This document shows, in pieces, positions 8,361 through 17,006 of a stretch of 64,000 bases of DNA; positions within the stretch are counted from its first letter, which is position 1; every line of letters begins with the position of its first letter. This DNA is from a virus: positions 62,001-126,000 of the IMG/VR virus record IMGVR_UViG_3300036859_000816. The stretch is one strand, 5' to 3'. The position numbers and the translations under genes are program-made. The notes under the pieces are model-generated. The model was not told the origin of the DNA and searched no databases. It saw nothing but the letters and a program-made list of their open reading frames with translations.

Positions 8361-9029
8361 TCATGGACTGTCCTGCTGCTGAGAAAAGAGTGATCCTTGA
8401 GTATCGACGTCGCGAATCACCTTGACGATGCGCGTGCCGTCGCCAATCTGCTCAGCGAGCTTGACGGCGCGCTCGGGCACGTTGTCAGCGTCGTCGATGA
8501 CGAGGTCGACGCCCGTCGGTCGGAACATGGTGAAGATGCCGGGAGTGAAGCCGCCTTGACCGTCCGGAATGGTCAAACGATGCGCGAGAAAGACCCATGT
8601 TTCGCCGAGCTTGAAGCCATTCGGGATCGCGCCGAGCTTGCGTGAGACGCCCATTTGCCGAGCCTCGGCCATGAAGATGTGCGGAGAGCGATAGAACTTC
8701 TCACCCGTCCACAGTAGGCCGTGCTTGCCAGTGACCGGCTGTATGCCGACGGGACAGGTTCGGCATGCATCGAGACCTGCGCAGCAGTAGCGCGGTACAC
8801 GACGCAACAGATCCGAGGTCGGAAACAGCAGGCTCGGCTCGATCCAGGTCCAGCCGCGCGTCGGCTTGATGCCGGCCGAGCAGCACGGGCAGACCGTCAG
8901 CGGCAAGGGCAGCCGGCCGCACGGCGCCGCAAGACCGGGTCCCACCAAATAGATGCCGACGCCGTTCTTGCTCGGCTTGCGGTACCCGCAACCGCGGGCG
9001 TGTTCCGTTGACGTTACAACTGTTACCAT
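8361..9029 (-). CDS. Cysteine-rich phage-type protein, unknown
   Basis: The protein begins near HARGCGYRKPSKNGVG and contains CPCC and a cluster of Cys around residues 85-100 (YCCAGLDACRTC), suggesting two zinc sites. The C-terminal half is a compact domain rich in Asp and Val (GVDLVIDDADNVPERAVKL). Both candidate ATGs (9044 and 9029) lie inside TACCATGG-type palindromes, so translation start and operator overlap. I have a general impression that similar proteins occur in other phages, but I cannot name a family. Confidence 0.6.
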   Translation of the reverse strand: MVTVVTSTEHARGCGYRKPSKNGVGIYLVGPGLAAPCGRLPLPLTVCPCCSAGIKPTRGWTWIEPSLLFPTSDLLRRVPRYCCAGLDACRTCPVGIQPVTGKHGLLWTGEKFYRSPHIFMAEARQMGVSRKLGAIPNGFKLGETWVFLAHRLTIPDGQGGFTPGIFTMFRPTGVDLVIDDADNVPERAVKLAEQIGDGTRIVKVIRDVDTQGSLFSQQQDSP

Positions 9030-9050
9030 GGCTAGTGATACCATGGTAGC
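9022..9050. promoter_or_regulatory. Double operator: TTACCATGGC and TACCATGGTA
   Basis: A perfect palindrome TACCATGGTA (9039-9048) and a second TTACCATGG copy (9023-9031) lie 16 bases apart over the start of the - strand Cys-rich gene. That spacing, about one and a half helical turns, would suit two RHH dimers. It matches sites at four other - strand starts. Confidence 0.6.
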
Positions 9051-9085
9051 AGACGTGAGCTTCCCCGCAAAAAGAAAAATAACGG

Positions 9086-9382
9086 TCAGTTCGGGTTCGC
9101 TCCCGGAACCTTCACGCCACCGACGCCAATGAGCACGGTTTCGAGCATCAAACCAAATGCGTCATGCGCATCCGATGCGGCAGTATAGACGATGCCCATG
9201 GTGTCACCGGTTCCGCTCAGCGCGCCGCCTGCCTTGCGTACAACCTGACTCAATAGGTCGATCCGCGGTTCCTGTGGAGAGCGATAGACCAAGATCCAAC
9301 GCTCATTGTTTCCGTCTTGGATTTTCACGAGCTCGATGCGGCAGTCTCCGAGCATCGCGTACTGAACCAACTCAGCGTCCAT
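9086..9382 (-). CDS. Hypothetical protein
   Basis: The 98-residue protein ends in a Gly-rich hydrophobic segment (LETVLIGVGGVKVPGANPN). It is the last gene of the unit headed by genes near 24 kb and lies directly downstream of the DNA methyltransferase gene. No motif recognised. Confidence 0.5.
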   Translation of the reverse strand: MDAELVQYAMLGDCRIELVKIQDGNNERWILVYRSPQEPRIDLLSQVVRKAGGALSGTGDTMGIVYTAASDAHDAFGLMLETVLIGVGGVKVPGANPN

Positions 9383-9384
9383 CT

Positions 9385-11109
9385 TCAGTCCTTTCGGTGA
9401 GCCAGGGCAAAGAGTGAGAGCTGTTTGAGACCGGTACGAGGATCTTCGGATAGCACGCGCGCTGCGTGCGGGTCAAAGCCAACAGCGTGAGCTATGCGAG
9501 CTCGCGCGAGGCGGACGTGCGGTTCGGCATCAGTGTCGAGTAACTCAATTCCCAGAAAACGCACCATTTCCAGAATGCACGCGACTCCAGTTGAACCGCT
9601 GCCCGCGAACGGATCGAGGCAGATTCCGGCTGGCGGCGTCACGAGCCGAACAAGCCAACGCATCAGCGCCACGGATTTGACGGTCGGGTGTACATTGCGG
9701 ATTCCGCCAGTTCTCCCGGCGCCTGCGTGCGGATTGCGTGTACCGGCGCTGCCATCAACGCGGCCCGTAGCGGCGCCGCCCGTCACGGCCGCAAAGTCAC
9801 CGAGGCCGGTGTCTCGCTCCGACCGCGCCGGCTTAGCTTCGTAGAGAAACGGAACGACGTCGTCGAGCTCGTCGGGTTCGAACTGAGGGAAGAAGCGCGC
9901 GGCGGAGCCAGCGTCTCCGTATTCAATCATAGGTGTCCCTGCTGAACGACTTTCTTTCCCTAACGAGTTTCCTCGTGAGCCAGTGGCAGCATTCATCCGT
10001 GCTCCACTACCACTCCTGATTTCACCACTCTGCTTACTAAGCTCAGCGACTGGGCATCCATCGACGCACTGCCACTGCTCGACGTCTTCGGTGTCATTGC
10101 GCCGCTCGCCTGGCAAAGCAGCAAAGCCGGTCACGCCCTTATCGGCATAGCGACGGTCCGCGGACGGTTCACCCGCGCGTGTCGTATGCCGCACCATGGA
10201 GACTTCGTTACCGGTAAACTTGCTGGGCTCGGTCGCACGGTTGGGCGTGTCCCATGTTGGATTAGCCGGAACGCTAGCGGTGCCAATGCGCCGACAATCC
10301 GGATGATGCGAAAAGAGTAGGTTCGGCGGCCAACGACCCGCAGTATTGACCTCGTTCGCTCCGCTAAGGTCGCTCGAGTTTTTCCAGCTGTTGCCGAGCG
10401 AGCCGCCCTTGGCTTTGAGCGCGGCGACTTGCTGCTCGTGTGCTTTGAGGTCAGCCGGCGAGGCGTGCGCGACACGGCAGGCGTCGATGTTGAGGCCTCC
10501 GGTGCCGTACTCGACTACATTTGCGGCTACGGTGCCAGCGAGCGTTTTGCGCACTAGCCACCAAACTTCGTGAGCCGGCTTTGCAGCAGTGCCCCAACCG
10601 TTCCACTCTTTCGCAGCATCAGTAGCTGGCGCGATTATCGCTCGAGATTCACCAGTGTGAATTTCAATACGCTGCGCACCCGCAGCGTCATCAATTGCTT
10701 TACTGACATTGAGCGATTTCGGGAATCCCGTGGAAAAAATGTGATCGAACGAATCTCTGACCTCAAATCCTGCATTCTCGAGGGCCATGCCGGTCCAGTG
10801 CGACGTGCGCGGCAAGGCCCAGACGAACGCATGCGCTCCCGGTTTGAGCACACGCAGCACCTCGCGCATGATCTCGGTCAGCCACGCAATCCAATTGTCG
10901 CGGCCTCCGCGGTCCGAATCAAAACTCCGACCCATGAAGTTTATGCCAGCTGGAGGATCACAAACGCATGAGTCGATGCAGTTATCCGGCAGCGCTCGCA
11001 GCGGAACGAGCGCATCATGATGTTCGACGTGCCAGCGCGCTTCGCCGCGGAGCACGCGGGTAATCTCGCGATGAAACCAGAGCCACGACTTGGCGCACAG
11101 AGTGCTCAT
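9385..11109 (-). CDS. Beta-class DNA methyltransferase (N6-adenine or N4-cytosine type)
   Basis: From the ATG overlapping the previous stop (ATGA) the protein has about 574 residues. The catalytic motif near the N terminus reads CVCDPPAGINFMGRSFD, with DPPAG replacing the more usual DPPY or DPPW. The SAM-binding motif LDPFAGSGSTG is near the C terminus. This order, catalytic before SAM site, defines the beta group. The DPPAGI-FMG variant recurs in phage methyltransferases as I recall them. No restriction partner is seen, so it is probably an orphan enzyme protecting phage DNA. The middle 300 residues likely include target recognition. Confidence 0.85.
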   Translation of the reverse strand: MSTLCAKSWLWFHREITRVLRGEARWHVEHHDALVPLRALPDNCIDSCVCDPPAGINFMGRSFDSDRGGRDNWIAWLTEIMREVLRVLKPGAHAFVWALPRTSHWTGMALENAGFEVRDSFDHIFSTGFPKSLNVSKAIDDAAGAQRIEIHTGESRAIIAPATDAAKEWNGWGTAAKPAHEVWWLVRKTLAGTVAANVVEYGTGGLNIDACRVAHASPADLKAHEQQVAALKAKGGSLGNSWKNSSDLSGANEVNTAGRWPPNLLFSHHPDCRRIGTASVPANPTWDTPNRATEPSKFTGNEVSMVRHTTRAGEPSADRRYADKGVTGFAALPGERRNDTEDVEQWQCVDGCPVAELSKQSGEIRSGSGARMNAATGSRGNSLGKESRSAGTPMIEYGDAGSAARFFPQFEPDELDDVVPFLYEAKPARSERDTGLGDFAAVTGGAATGRVDGSAGTRNPHAGAGRTGGIRNVHPTVKSVALMRWLVRLVTPPAGICLDPFAGSGSTGVACILEMVRFLGIELLDTDAEPHVRLARARIAHAVGFDPHAARVLSEDPRTGLKQLSLFALAHRKD

Positions 11110-11360
11110 CAGTTGCTGTCCCGATTGTCCCGCGCCAGTTCCACAACGAAGCACTCAACCTTCTCATCGAGTTCGGATTGAATCCGCTCCCACTCGGAAC
11201 TGAAGCCGGGAAGGTGAGCAGCGGCCACCAAGACTGATTTTTTCGCGATTTCCAGAGCTATCAGCGCTTCGAGCGGACCAGGTGTCCGCGCCGGCACATT
11301 CTCCAGGATCCATACTGCGGCAGGTGAGGCGGCGTCGAACATTGCGGCGAGAGTTTTCAT
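11109..11360 (-). CDS. Hypothetical protein
   Basis: An 83-residue, mainly helical, acidic protein coupled to the methyltransferase gene by ATGA. No motif recognised. Confidence 0.5.
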   Translation of the reverse strand: MKTLAAMFDAASPAAVWILENVPARTPGPLEALIALEIAKKSVLVAAAHLPGFSSEWERIQSELDEKVECFVVELARDNRDSN

Positions 11361-11695
11361 TGAGCGTCCTCATCAACAAAGTGCAGTATGAATTCTGGCG
11401 GCTTGTCCCAATTGCGTAGATCGTCTTCGACGTCTATCCAGTAGTTCTGTCGCGGTGGCACAACAATGAGCGGATTTAGTCCACGATTCCAGATTTCCGC
11501 CGTGGCCGTCACCTGATTCTTCATGCCGAAGCCGACCGTAACGTAATACGTCATGTGGTCCCTATAGTCGCCTTTGAAATTGACTCTAAGACCAGTGATT
11601 ACTCGTCGATGCTCTGTCAGAACTACATCGCTGTATTTTACATGCCCTGCAACGCTGAAGGCGTCGGTGCGTTGCGACATAACAATTGTCGTCAT
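11357..11695 (-). CDS. Hypothetical beta-rich protein
   Basis: The 112-residue protein has alternating polar and hydrophobic strands (MTYYVTVGFGMKNQVTATAE) and an acidic, Trp-containing end. It overlaps its neighbours by four bases on each side. Confidence 0.5.
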   Translation of the reverse strand: MTTIVMSQRTDAFSVAGHVKYSDVVLTEHRRVITGLRVNFKGDYRDHMTYYVTVGFGMKNQVTATAEIWNRGLNPLIVVPPRQNYWIDVEDDLRNWDKPPEFILHFVDEDAQ

Positions 11696-11883
11696 TGTAA
11701 AATCTCCGCAGCGTTGCGGACCAAGCTGCGTACGAGGCTATTGATGGATACGCCGTTTTGTTTCGACCAGCGTTTCAACAGCGCAAGCTCGGATGTAGAC
11801 ACTTCAACGCGCACTGCATGGACGTGGATTATGTTGCTGCTTCGCTTGCGTATTGTCTTTGTTTTGGTCTTCTTCTTTTTCAT
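11692..11883 (-). CDS. Ribbon-helix-helix protein
   Basis: The 63-residue product has a Lys-rich N-terminal arm, then VRVEVSTSELALLKRWSKQN and GVSINSLVRSLVRNAAE, which fit the strand, helix 1, turn and helix 2 of CopG/Arc-type repressors. It probably binds DNA as a dimer. It is one of at least four RHH-type genes here and a candidate reader of the TACCATGGTA sites, although its own gene lies mid-operon without such a site. Confidence 0.65.
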   Translation of the reverse strand: MKKKKTKTKTIRKRSSNIIHVHAVRVEVSTSELALLKRWSKQNGVSINSLVRSLVRNAAEILQ

Positions 11884-12188
11884 GACTCACCTCGCCCGCC
11901 TTTGCCAAAAATGGCGTCAAAGTTTGCGCCACCGAAGTCGCGGCGCATCTCTTCGATCTGTTCAACCGAAGGACGCTCATCATCGTACTCACCCGCGATG
12001 GTTCGGTCGGCCAAGTCTTCGAAGCCTGCCTGACGCAAATCGGCGACCAGTTGAAGTTTCGGTGTAGCCAACTCAGTGTCGAAGTCATGGTAGACGCCCT
12101 TCAGCGCACGCTTGAGCACGTATTCGCGTTTGAGGCTCCAGGGTTTCTTGCGCAGATCGTCAACCAGTTCTTTCTTCGTGCTGCCCAT
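11880..12188 (-). CDS. Hypothetical protein
   Basis: About 102 residues, charged, starting MGSTKKELVDDLRKKPW; a GTG three bases earlier is an alternative start. Overlaps both neighbours. No motif. Confidence 0.5.
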   Translation of the reverse strand: MGSTKKELVDDLRKKPWSLKREYVLKRALKGVYHDFDTELATPKLQLVADLRQAGFEDLADRTIAGEYDDERPSVEQIEEMRRDFGGANFDAIFGKGGRGES

Positions 12189-12529
12189 CACGCACCCTTT
12201 CGTTTTTTCTCGTCAATCTCGATAACGTTGTCGTAGCCCTGCTCCAGTCGGCGCAGTAATGTCTCGCGGTATTCAAATTCTTGGAACGCTCGCGTTAGTT
12301 TTATGGCTAGGGCGGCGCTGACAGAAACGCCTGTTTTTGAACTTACCCAGTCGTAACTTTTGTCCAGTAGCTCATTGAGCAAATCCGCGATAAACGAATA
12401 CGTATAACGATTAAGTTTTGCTGTCGCAATGTATTCAGCGCGACGCAACCACGGCCAGTACCAGTGGCGACGCTCAATGACGATACTGATGACTCCATTT
12501 AGTTCCTGCGATTCAACAACACGAATCAT
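12188..12529 (-). CDS. Hypothetical protein
   Basis: I chose the ATG that overlaps the J-domain gene's stop (ATGA), giving 113 residues; an upstream ATG at 12553 would overlap by 28 bases. The product is Trp/Arg-rich (RRHWYWPWLRRAEY) with a helical second half. No motif. Confidence 0.5.
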   Translation of the reverse strand: MIRVVESQELNGVISIVIERRHWYWPWLRRAEYIATAKLNRYTYSFIADLLNELLDKSYDWVSSKTGVSVSAALAIKLTRAFQEFEYRETLLRRLEQGYDNVIEIDEKKRKGA

Positions 12530-13155
12530 GGAGATCCATTCGGTCGTGCCCATGTGCGCAACGCTTCGCGGGCTTCATCACGCGCGCGGTTGAGTTGAAC
12601 CATCGCTTCGTGTTCTCCACCGCGATCCGGATGATGTTCTTGCACTCGCTTGCGGTATGCCGCTTCAACATCGTCCAGTGTCAGTCCGCCGATGGTTGTG
12701 AAGCCAAGGATCGTGGCCCAGCTCGGCAGCGAGCTCGATGCGGGCAACGCTGCGAAGCCCGTGAAGGCTCGCTTGAGGATTTCGCTCGCTTGCGTTCGCT
12801 CGATTAGGCGCAAGCCTTGGATAGCCAAACCGACCGCGCGCAGATTTTCGCGAACGGTCCTCCATGCGTCGCAAGCGATGACACGCGAGCCGAGCTTACG
12901 GTTACTCCAGTATACAGCTACTCCGGGATCGTTCGGTTCGCGCTGGTTCGAGTACGGTAGACCATCTATGCGCAGGGCCACGTTCGTGCTGATGACGGCG
13001 TCGTGCGATTGCACGCCGAACAGGCGCAGTTCTTCGACCAGGTCGTCGCGCGCTTTGCCGAAGCTGACCTGGTATTTCGACGAGCGCCGTTCGTTGATTG
13101 GCGTACGCTGCCAACCATCGGGCCAGCTCAGCGGAAACGCATCAATGCCTTTCAT
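12526..13155 (-). CDS. Phage-type J-domain protein
   Basis: From MKGIDAFPLSWPDGW the protein is 209 residues. The N-terminal 130 residues match a family I know from phages and plasmids, with the signatures FPLSWPDGWQRTP, STNVALRIDGLPYSNQREPN and DPGVAVYW. The C terminus is a degenerate J domain with helix II and an intact His-Pro-Asp (VQEHHPDRGGEHEAM). It would stimulate an Hsp70, likely host DnaK, perhaps for replication or assembly. The start is preferred over a long upstream extension that has poor composition. Confidence 0.8.
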   Translation of the reverse strand: MKGIDAFPLSWPDGWQRTPINERRSSKYQVSFGKARDDLVEELRLFGVQSHDAVISTNVALRIDGLPYSNQREPNDPGVAVYWSNRKLGSRVIACDAWRTVRENLRAVGLAIQGLRLIERTQASEILKRAFTGFAALPASSSLPSWATILGFTTIGGLTLDDVEAAYRKRVQEHHPDRGGEHEAMVQLNRARDEAREALRTWARPNGSP

Positions 13156-13342
13156 TTTGCTTTTCACTTTCCTTTGTCTGCCAAGACCCGCAGAGACCGC
13201 CGCCGTCGAACACACAATCCGCCAGTGCTCGACCTCGATCACGATGCAGAATGCAGATGCGCGCCGGCTTGTCGCGTCGCCAGGGATTCTCGACCTCTGG
13301 TTCCGTCCAGTAGCGGCAGTTGGCGCAGCGTTTACTCGCCAT
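13142..13342 (-). CDS. Small zinc-binding protein (CANCRYW type)
   Basis: From MASKRCANCRYW the 66-residue protein has four Cys (CANC, then two later) and conserved Trp. The same CxxC-(K/R)-x-W opening occurs in another small protein at 23.4 kb. Its end overlaps the J-domain start. Confidence 0.6.
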   Translation of the reverse strand: MASKRCANCRYWTEPEVENPWRRDKPARICILHRDRGRALADCVFDGGGLCGSWQTKESEKQNERH

Positions 13343-13523
13343 CGCTCGCATCCTGCGGAAGCTCTGCAAAAAACAGCACGCTCTCGAGAAGCCCAGCTGT
13401 CCGGTAGTCTTCCAAGCAATCAGCGCAGATCAGAAAATCATTGAGCCACGCTACCGCCGGTTTGCCGCACTCATGTTCTGGCTCGGACGGCGGCCAAGAC
13501 AGAATCACTTGACACGTCTTCAT
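13332..13523 (-). CDS. Small Cys-containing protein
   Basis: From MKTCQVILSWPPSEPEHECG the 63-residue protein has paired Cys (ICADC) with an earlier Cys and His, consistent with one zinc site. It starts four bases inside the nuclease-like gene upstream. Confidence 0.5.
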   Translation of the reverse strand: MKTCQVILSWPPSEPEHECGKPAVAWLNDFLICADCLEDYRTAGLLESVLFFAELPQDASDGE

Positions 13524-14356
13524 GTGCCAGTCTCCCGAGCGGTCAGCTCTGCGATCCGTTTCAGTGCGTTTGCCACCTCTTGAAAGCGTTCCGCCAGAGC
13601 CGCGGGCGGCATCTGAGACAACAGACACGCTGCTTTGAACTGCTCACCCAGCTGCTTCGGTCCGTAATTGCCGCCGCGGTACATAGCGAGGCCGGTAGCT
13701 TCAATGCCCGCTGCGCGCTCAAATGCCGCGATGGTTTGTTTCAGCGATGCCGCGTCTTGCTCGGCATAGCGTGCTTTATTTTCGAGCCTGTACCTCTCAC
13801 TTTCGCACTCAGCCAGCTGGCGCTTTAGTTCGTCGAACTTGGTTTCGTTGTACCGAGCGTTCGCGGCTTCGTATGCCTCATCGCGACCGGATTGACGCAG
13901 CCGAGCTTGTCGTTCGCCGTCGTTGCGTAGCACGCTGGCCAGAAATTCTCGTGTGTACGCTTCAGGCTCCAGCTTCGGCGCCTGCTTTGCAACGCGAACT
14001 TTCTTGCCGGTTAGCTCGTAGTGGCCCCAGGTTTGCGGAACTTCGGCAGCCTCCACGACGCCTTTGGTCGCGGCGACCCACCAGAAATCGCAGAAGCGCT
14101 GGATGTCACTCGATTTCTTTGGATCGTCGACCTCGCGTAACCAATCGTTACGGGAAACCTTGACTTCGATGCCGGCTAGCCAGATGCCGCGCGACGGCCA
14201 GACGGAGACGACGATGGCATCGGCATAGCGCGTTTGGCGTCCGTAACCTGTGCCGTTGCGGACCTCAAATAGCCAAGCGTGCGCCGGCTCGCGCAACGGT
14301 CCGGCGCGCAATGCGTTCAGGACCGTGGCCGACGTGATTTGAAGCTGCGCCTTCAC
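13520..14356 (-). CDS. MmcB-like PD-(D/E)xK nuclease domain protein with coiled coil
   Basis: The first 130 residues resemble the MmcB-type PD-(D/E)xK fold. RYADAIVVSVWPSR supplies the Asp, and WLAGIEVKVSRNDWLREVDD gives the Glu-x-Lys pair followed by the family's SRxDWLRE signature. The second half is a long charged coiled coil with an Ala-rich end. It would act on DNA in repair or degradation; catalysis is unproven. It is longer than a bare MmcB domain by about 130 residues. Confidence 0.7.
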   Translation of the reverse strand: MKAQLQITSATVLNALRAGPLREPAHAWLFEVRNGTGYGRQTRYADAIVVSVWPSRGIWLAGIEVKVSRNDWLREVDDPKKSSDIQRFCDFWWVAATKGVVEAAEVPQTWGHYELTGKKVRVAKQAPKLEPEAYTREFLASVLRNDGERQARLRQSGRDEAYEAANARYNETKFDELKRQLAECESERYRLENKARYAEQDAASLKQTIAAFERAAGIEATGLAMYRGGNYGPKQLGEQFKAACLLSQMPPAALAERFQEVANALKRIAELTARETGT

Positions 14357-14610
14357 TTCACGATCTCGTCTATCAAGGTCAGTGAATGGTACTCATCCTC
14401 AGCGTTCGCAGCGCGTAACACGTGCGTCGTGGCCTGTCCGAGCGTTGGCCGCGTACTGCTGTATTGGTAGAGCTCACCGCAGCGTACGAGCACGATGACG
14501 CGATCAGCGTGGCGCGTCACAATGAACTGCCGCATGCGTTGTTTGCCGAGCTTCCGGGCGCTCCAGTCAGCAAGCATCTGCAGTGCAGTAGCGTCATCGA
14601 CCGCTGTCAT
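14353..14610 (-). CDS. Hypothetical protein
   Basis: The start MTAVDDATALQML overlaps the preceding stop (ATGA). The 85-residue product has an alternating strand pattern (QFIVTRHADRVIVLVRCGE) without a known motif. Confidence 0.5.
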   Translation of the reverse strand: MTAVDDATALQMLADWSARKLGKQRMRQFIVTRHADRVIVLVRCGELYQYSSTRPTLGQATTHVLRAANAEDEYHSLTLIDEIVK

Positions 14611-14897
14611 GGATTCTCCCAATGCGGCGTCATCCAGACGTCGCCTTCGTCCTCGCCAAAATGTGCACGTACAGCCGGCTCAGCGTCTTCGTGGTAAACG
14701 AGAATACTGCCGAGCGTCGGATGGTTGACGCGCAACGGTTCGCCACTCACATCGCCGCGGGTGACCATCCGTTCGGGTTCAGTGGGAAAGTGTGGATAGA
14801 GCTCGTGGAACCAAGCGTGCGTGGCAACGTAGACAAGATCGACGATCTTGCGGGTTTCGCGCGGCCACTCGCGCCACTGCAGAGCAAACTTCATCAT
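14607..14897 (-). CDS. Hypothetical protein, Trp-rich
   Basis: From MMKFALQWREWPRETR this 96-residue protein is coupled to the lysozyme-like gene (ATGATG over its stop). It is acidic at the C terminus. Function unknown. Confidence 0.5.
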   Translation of the reverse strand: MMKFALQWREWPRETRKIVDLVYVATHAWFHELYPHFPTEPERMVTRGDVSGEPLRVNHPTLGSILVYHEDAEPAVRAHFGEDEGDVWMTPHWENP

Positions 14898-15643
14898 GGC
14901 AGATCCTGTTCGAGAATGAGCGCGTCGCGGTCGGCACGTAAGGCGTCCCAATCGATAGTGAGCGGCAACTGCAGTTCGAGCACAGTGTCCAGATCCGCGT
15001 CGCTGAACGGCGAGTGACCGGTCGTGGGTTGCAGGACGATGGGATCATGTTCGTGTACGGGTGCATCGAACACGGTCGGCAGCGTCGCATTGAGATGCGT
15101 GGCTAACTGCGTCAAGCCCTTGATGTACAGCGATCGTGAAGCGGTGTAATAGCCAGCTAGACCGAGCTCGTCGCCAAATGCGATCCAGTCGCCGCGCCGC
15201 GCCGCGTCCCATGCTTTGGCGTAACGGTTGGGTTTACCGCCACCTCTCGTTGCTAAGCCCAGAAAGCGCAGATGCGCATCGATACCCTTTGGCAATTTGT
15301 CCCACGCACGAAAGCAGCATTGTAGATTGAATGGGTCGTACCAGACGATCCGTCCGTTTTCGACTTCGTTACAGCGAAAGAACTGCACGAATCCCTGAAA
15401 CGAGGGCGACGCTTTCTTATTACCGATTTCGAAGTTGTGGCAGTACTGTCCGTGGCCGGTTTCAAGAATCACCTGCGCAGCTAGCGCACAGAGCTGACGG
15501 CGCGCAATGTCTTCACCGAACACGAAGCGGTACGCTTCGACCATGCCGCCCGCGAGCTCGAGGTCCGTGAACGGCGTCAGCCGGTCCGGTATGACGGTTT
15601 GGCCTAGTCGATTGGGAGCGGTGGGATACTTTGGATCAATCAT
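14894..15643 (-). CDS. Glucosaminidase/lysozyme-like peptidoglycan hydrolase
   Basis: From MIDPKYPTAPN the protein is 249 residues. The segment LAAQVILETGHGQYCHNFEI (about residues 52-71) matches the GH73-type lysozyme fold, with the catalytic Glu in LETG and the His-Asn-Phe following; AGYYTASRSLYIKGL is also typical. It would cleave glycan strands, for exit or entry. There is no signal peptide. It lies among small early genes rather than lysis genes, so an ejection or virion role is possible. Confidence 0.7.
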   Translation of the reverse strand: MIDPKYPTAPNRLGQTVIPDRLTPFTDLELAGGMVEAYRFVFGEDIARRQLCALAAQVILETGHGQYCHNFEIGNKKASPSFQGFVQFFRCNEVENGRIVWYDPFNLQCCFRAWDKLPKGIDAHLRFLGLATRGGGKPNRYAKAWDAARRGDWIAFGDELGLAGYYTASRSLYIKGLTQLATHLNATLPTVFDAPVHEHDPIVLQPTTGHSPFSDADLDTVLELQLPLTIDWDALRADRDALILEQDLP

Positions 15644-16182
15644 GCAATGCCTCGCAGCGGTACGGGTTGCAGCGGAGTCTGGTAGCTTAGATAGAGTGGA
15701 TGCTTCGGCTCGCCCAGGCCGTTCTTGGTTATTCCAAAGCACTGCAGCGGTATGCCGGCCGCCTGCAACATCGCGATCACGTCACGGCTACGCTGAACGA
15801 GGCAACCATGGTTTCCCCAGCCCGCGATAAATAGTTCCGACTTGCGCGCGGTTTCGAGCAGCCATCGGTCATTTTCGGCACCGACGCGTTCATCCGTTCG
15901 GTAGAGCTCGTTTGGATCGGTTGCCCGCCACGCAAAAAGATTAACGATGTCGCATCCGCCAAATCCCCAGCGTTTTGCGAAACCCACGCACTTGCGCACT
16001 GTCGGATCATCAGCCGTTTCGGCGGCTGTCGATGGGTTGAGCAGGCAGAAGACGCAGTAGCGCACGGGCCCAAACAACGCGGACGACCAACGGCGCGTCA
16101 GTACGTACCGGTACTTGCGATCCGAAGAAAGGATCGCGTAGGCCATGTAGCCGTGCAAGGACTCAATATTCAATTCAAGCAC
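15640..16182 (-). CDS. DUF1643-family protein
   Basis: The segments RYVLTRRWSS, FCLLNPSTAAETADDPTVRK, WGFGGCDIVNLFAWRATDP and AGWGNHG are hallmark blocks of DUF1643 in their usual order. The family is common on phages and plasmids; its function is not established. The start is a GTG overlapping the upstream gene. Confidence 0.85.
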   Translation of the reverse strand: MLELNIESLHGYMAYAILSSDRKYRYVLTRRWSSALFGPVRYCVFCLLNPSTAAETADDPTVRKCVGFAKRWGFGGCDIVNLFAWRATDPNELYRTDERVGAENDRWLLETARKSELFIAGWGNHGCLVQRSRDVIAMLQAAGIPLQCFGITKNGLGEPKHPLYLSYQTPLQPVPLRGIA

Positions 16183-16558
16183 GGCGGCGTATCTTCTTCC
16201 GTTCCGGTTTTTCGCGCACCGGTGACTTACGTGCGCCGTGCCGGAGCTCCGTCATGAGCGCGATCACTTGTTCGCTCAACATAAGCTCCAGGGCAGCTGC
16301 AGCACGCTCAGCGCTATCGTAGTCCTGCTCAGACATGAGATGACCGCTTAGTCCGGATGCGCTCTGCAGCGAGAACGTCCAACGCTGCGTGTAGCCACCG
16401 AGTCCGTCTACTTTATCCGGCCCGAGCCACAACGTCGAACGCTTGGAGTATCCAATTGGGAAAACGCGCAACTGGAGCTTTGCGACAAGCAAGACGAAGT
16501 CGCCGGTTGCGCGATGTCGCATGGGCTTACCGAACAGCATCGGTTTGCTCTTAGCCAT
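16175..16558 (-). CDS. Hypothetical basic protein
   Basis: A 127-residue protein with a beta-rich first half and a strongly basic tail (KSPVREKPERKKIRRRA), suggesting contact with nucleic acid. It overlaps both neighbours. Confidence 0.5.
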   Translation of the reverse strand: MAKSKPMLFGKPMRHRATGDFVLLVAKLQLRVFPIGYSKRSTLWLGPDKVDGLGGYTQRWTFSLQSASGLSGHLMSEQDYDSAERAAAALELMLSEQVIALMTELRHGARKSPVREKPERKKIRRRA

Positions 16559-16806
16559 CAGTCATCCTCATCATGAAGCGATGGGCCGTTAAATGGTCGC
16601 GTGCTGCGATTCTTCAAGACGTACTCGCGAACCGGCTTCGGTATTTGCTCAGGAAAATGATCGACATCCCAGTCGAGCAGTATTGCGTCGGCATCTCGCT
16701 GCGACAGGTGACCGTCGAGCACTTCCGCGTCGAGCAACATGCACACGATCTTGCGCTGACCGCGATCGTAATTGTGCATTCTACTAATGAGTTCGTTCAG
16801 TGTCAT
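16558..16806 (-). CDS. Hypothetical protein
   Basis: From MTLNELISRMHNYDRGQRK the product is 82 residues and helical in its first half. The short start is preferred because the upstream gene ends just before it. No motif. Confidence 0.5.
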   Translation of the reverse strand: MTLNELISRMHNYDRGQRKIVCMLLDAEVLDGHLSQRDADAILLDWDVDHFPEQIPKPVREYVLKNRSTRPFNGPSLHDEDD

Positions 16807-16820
16807 GAGTGCCTGAGCTC

Positions 16821-17006
16821 TCATCCAAGCCAGGTGGGCCGCGGCGGCACAACGAACGTGATCGTTCGACCGCAGCCTGGGCACGTATGTTCGTAAGTGC
16901 CAGGTTCGAGCACGATCATGGTCGGCGGATTGTGCTCGGGATGCAGGCAAGGTTGCTGTTTGATCCATTGGTCGTGCTCTGGATCGTCAATCTTTCGAAG
17001 CGGCAT
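16821..17006 (-). CDS. Small zinc-ribbon protein
   Basis: This 61-residue protein is preceded by GGAAGGAG at good spacing. It has PCLHPEHNP and HTCPGCGRT, consistent with a single zinc ribbon. Confidence 0.6.
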   Translation of the reverse strand: MPLRKIDDPEHDQWIKQQPCLHPEHNPPTMIVLEPGTYEHTCPGCGRTITFVVPPRPTWLG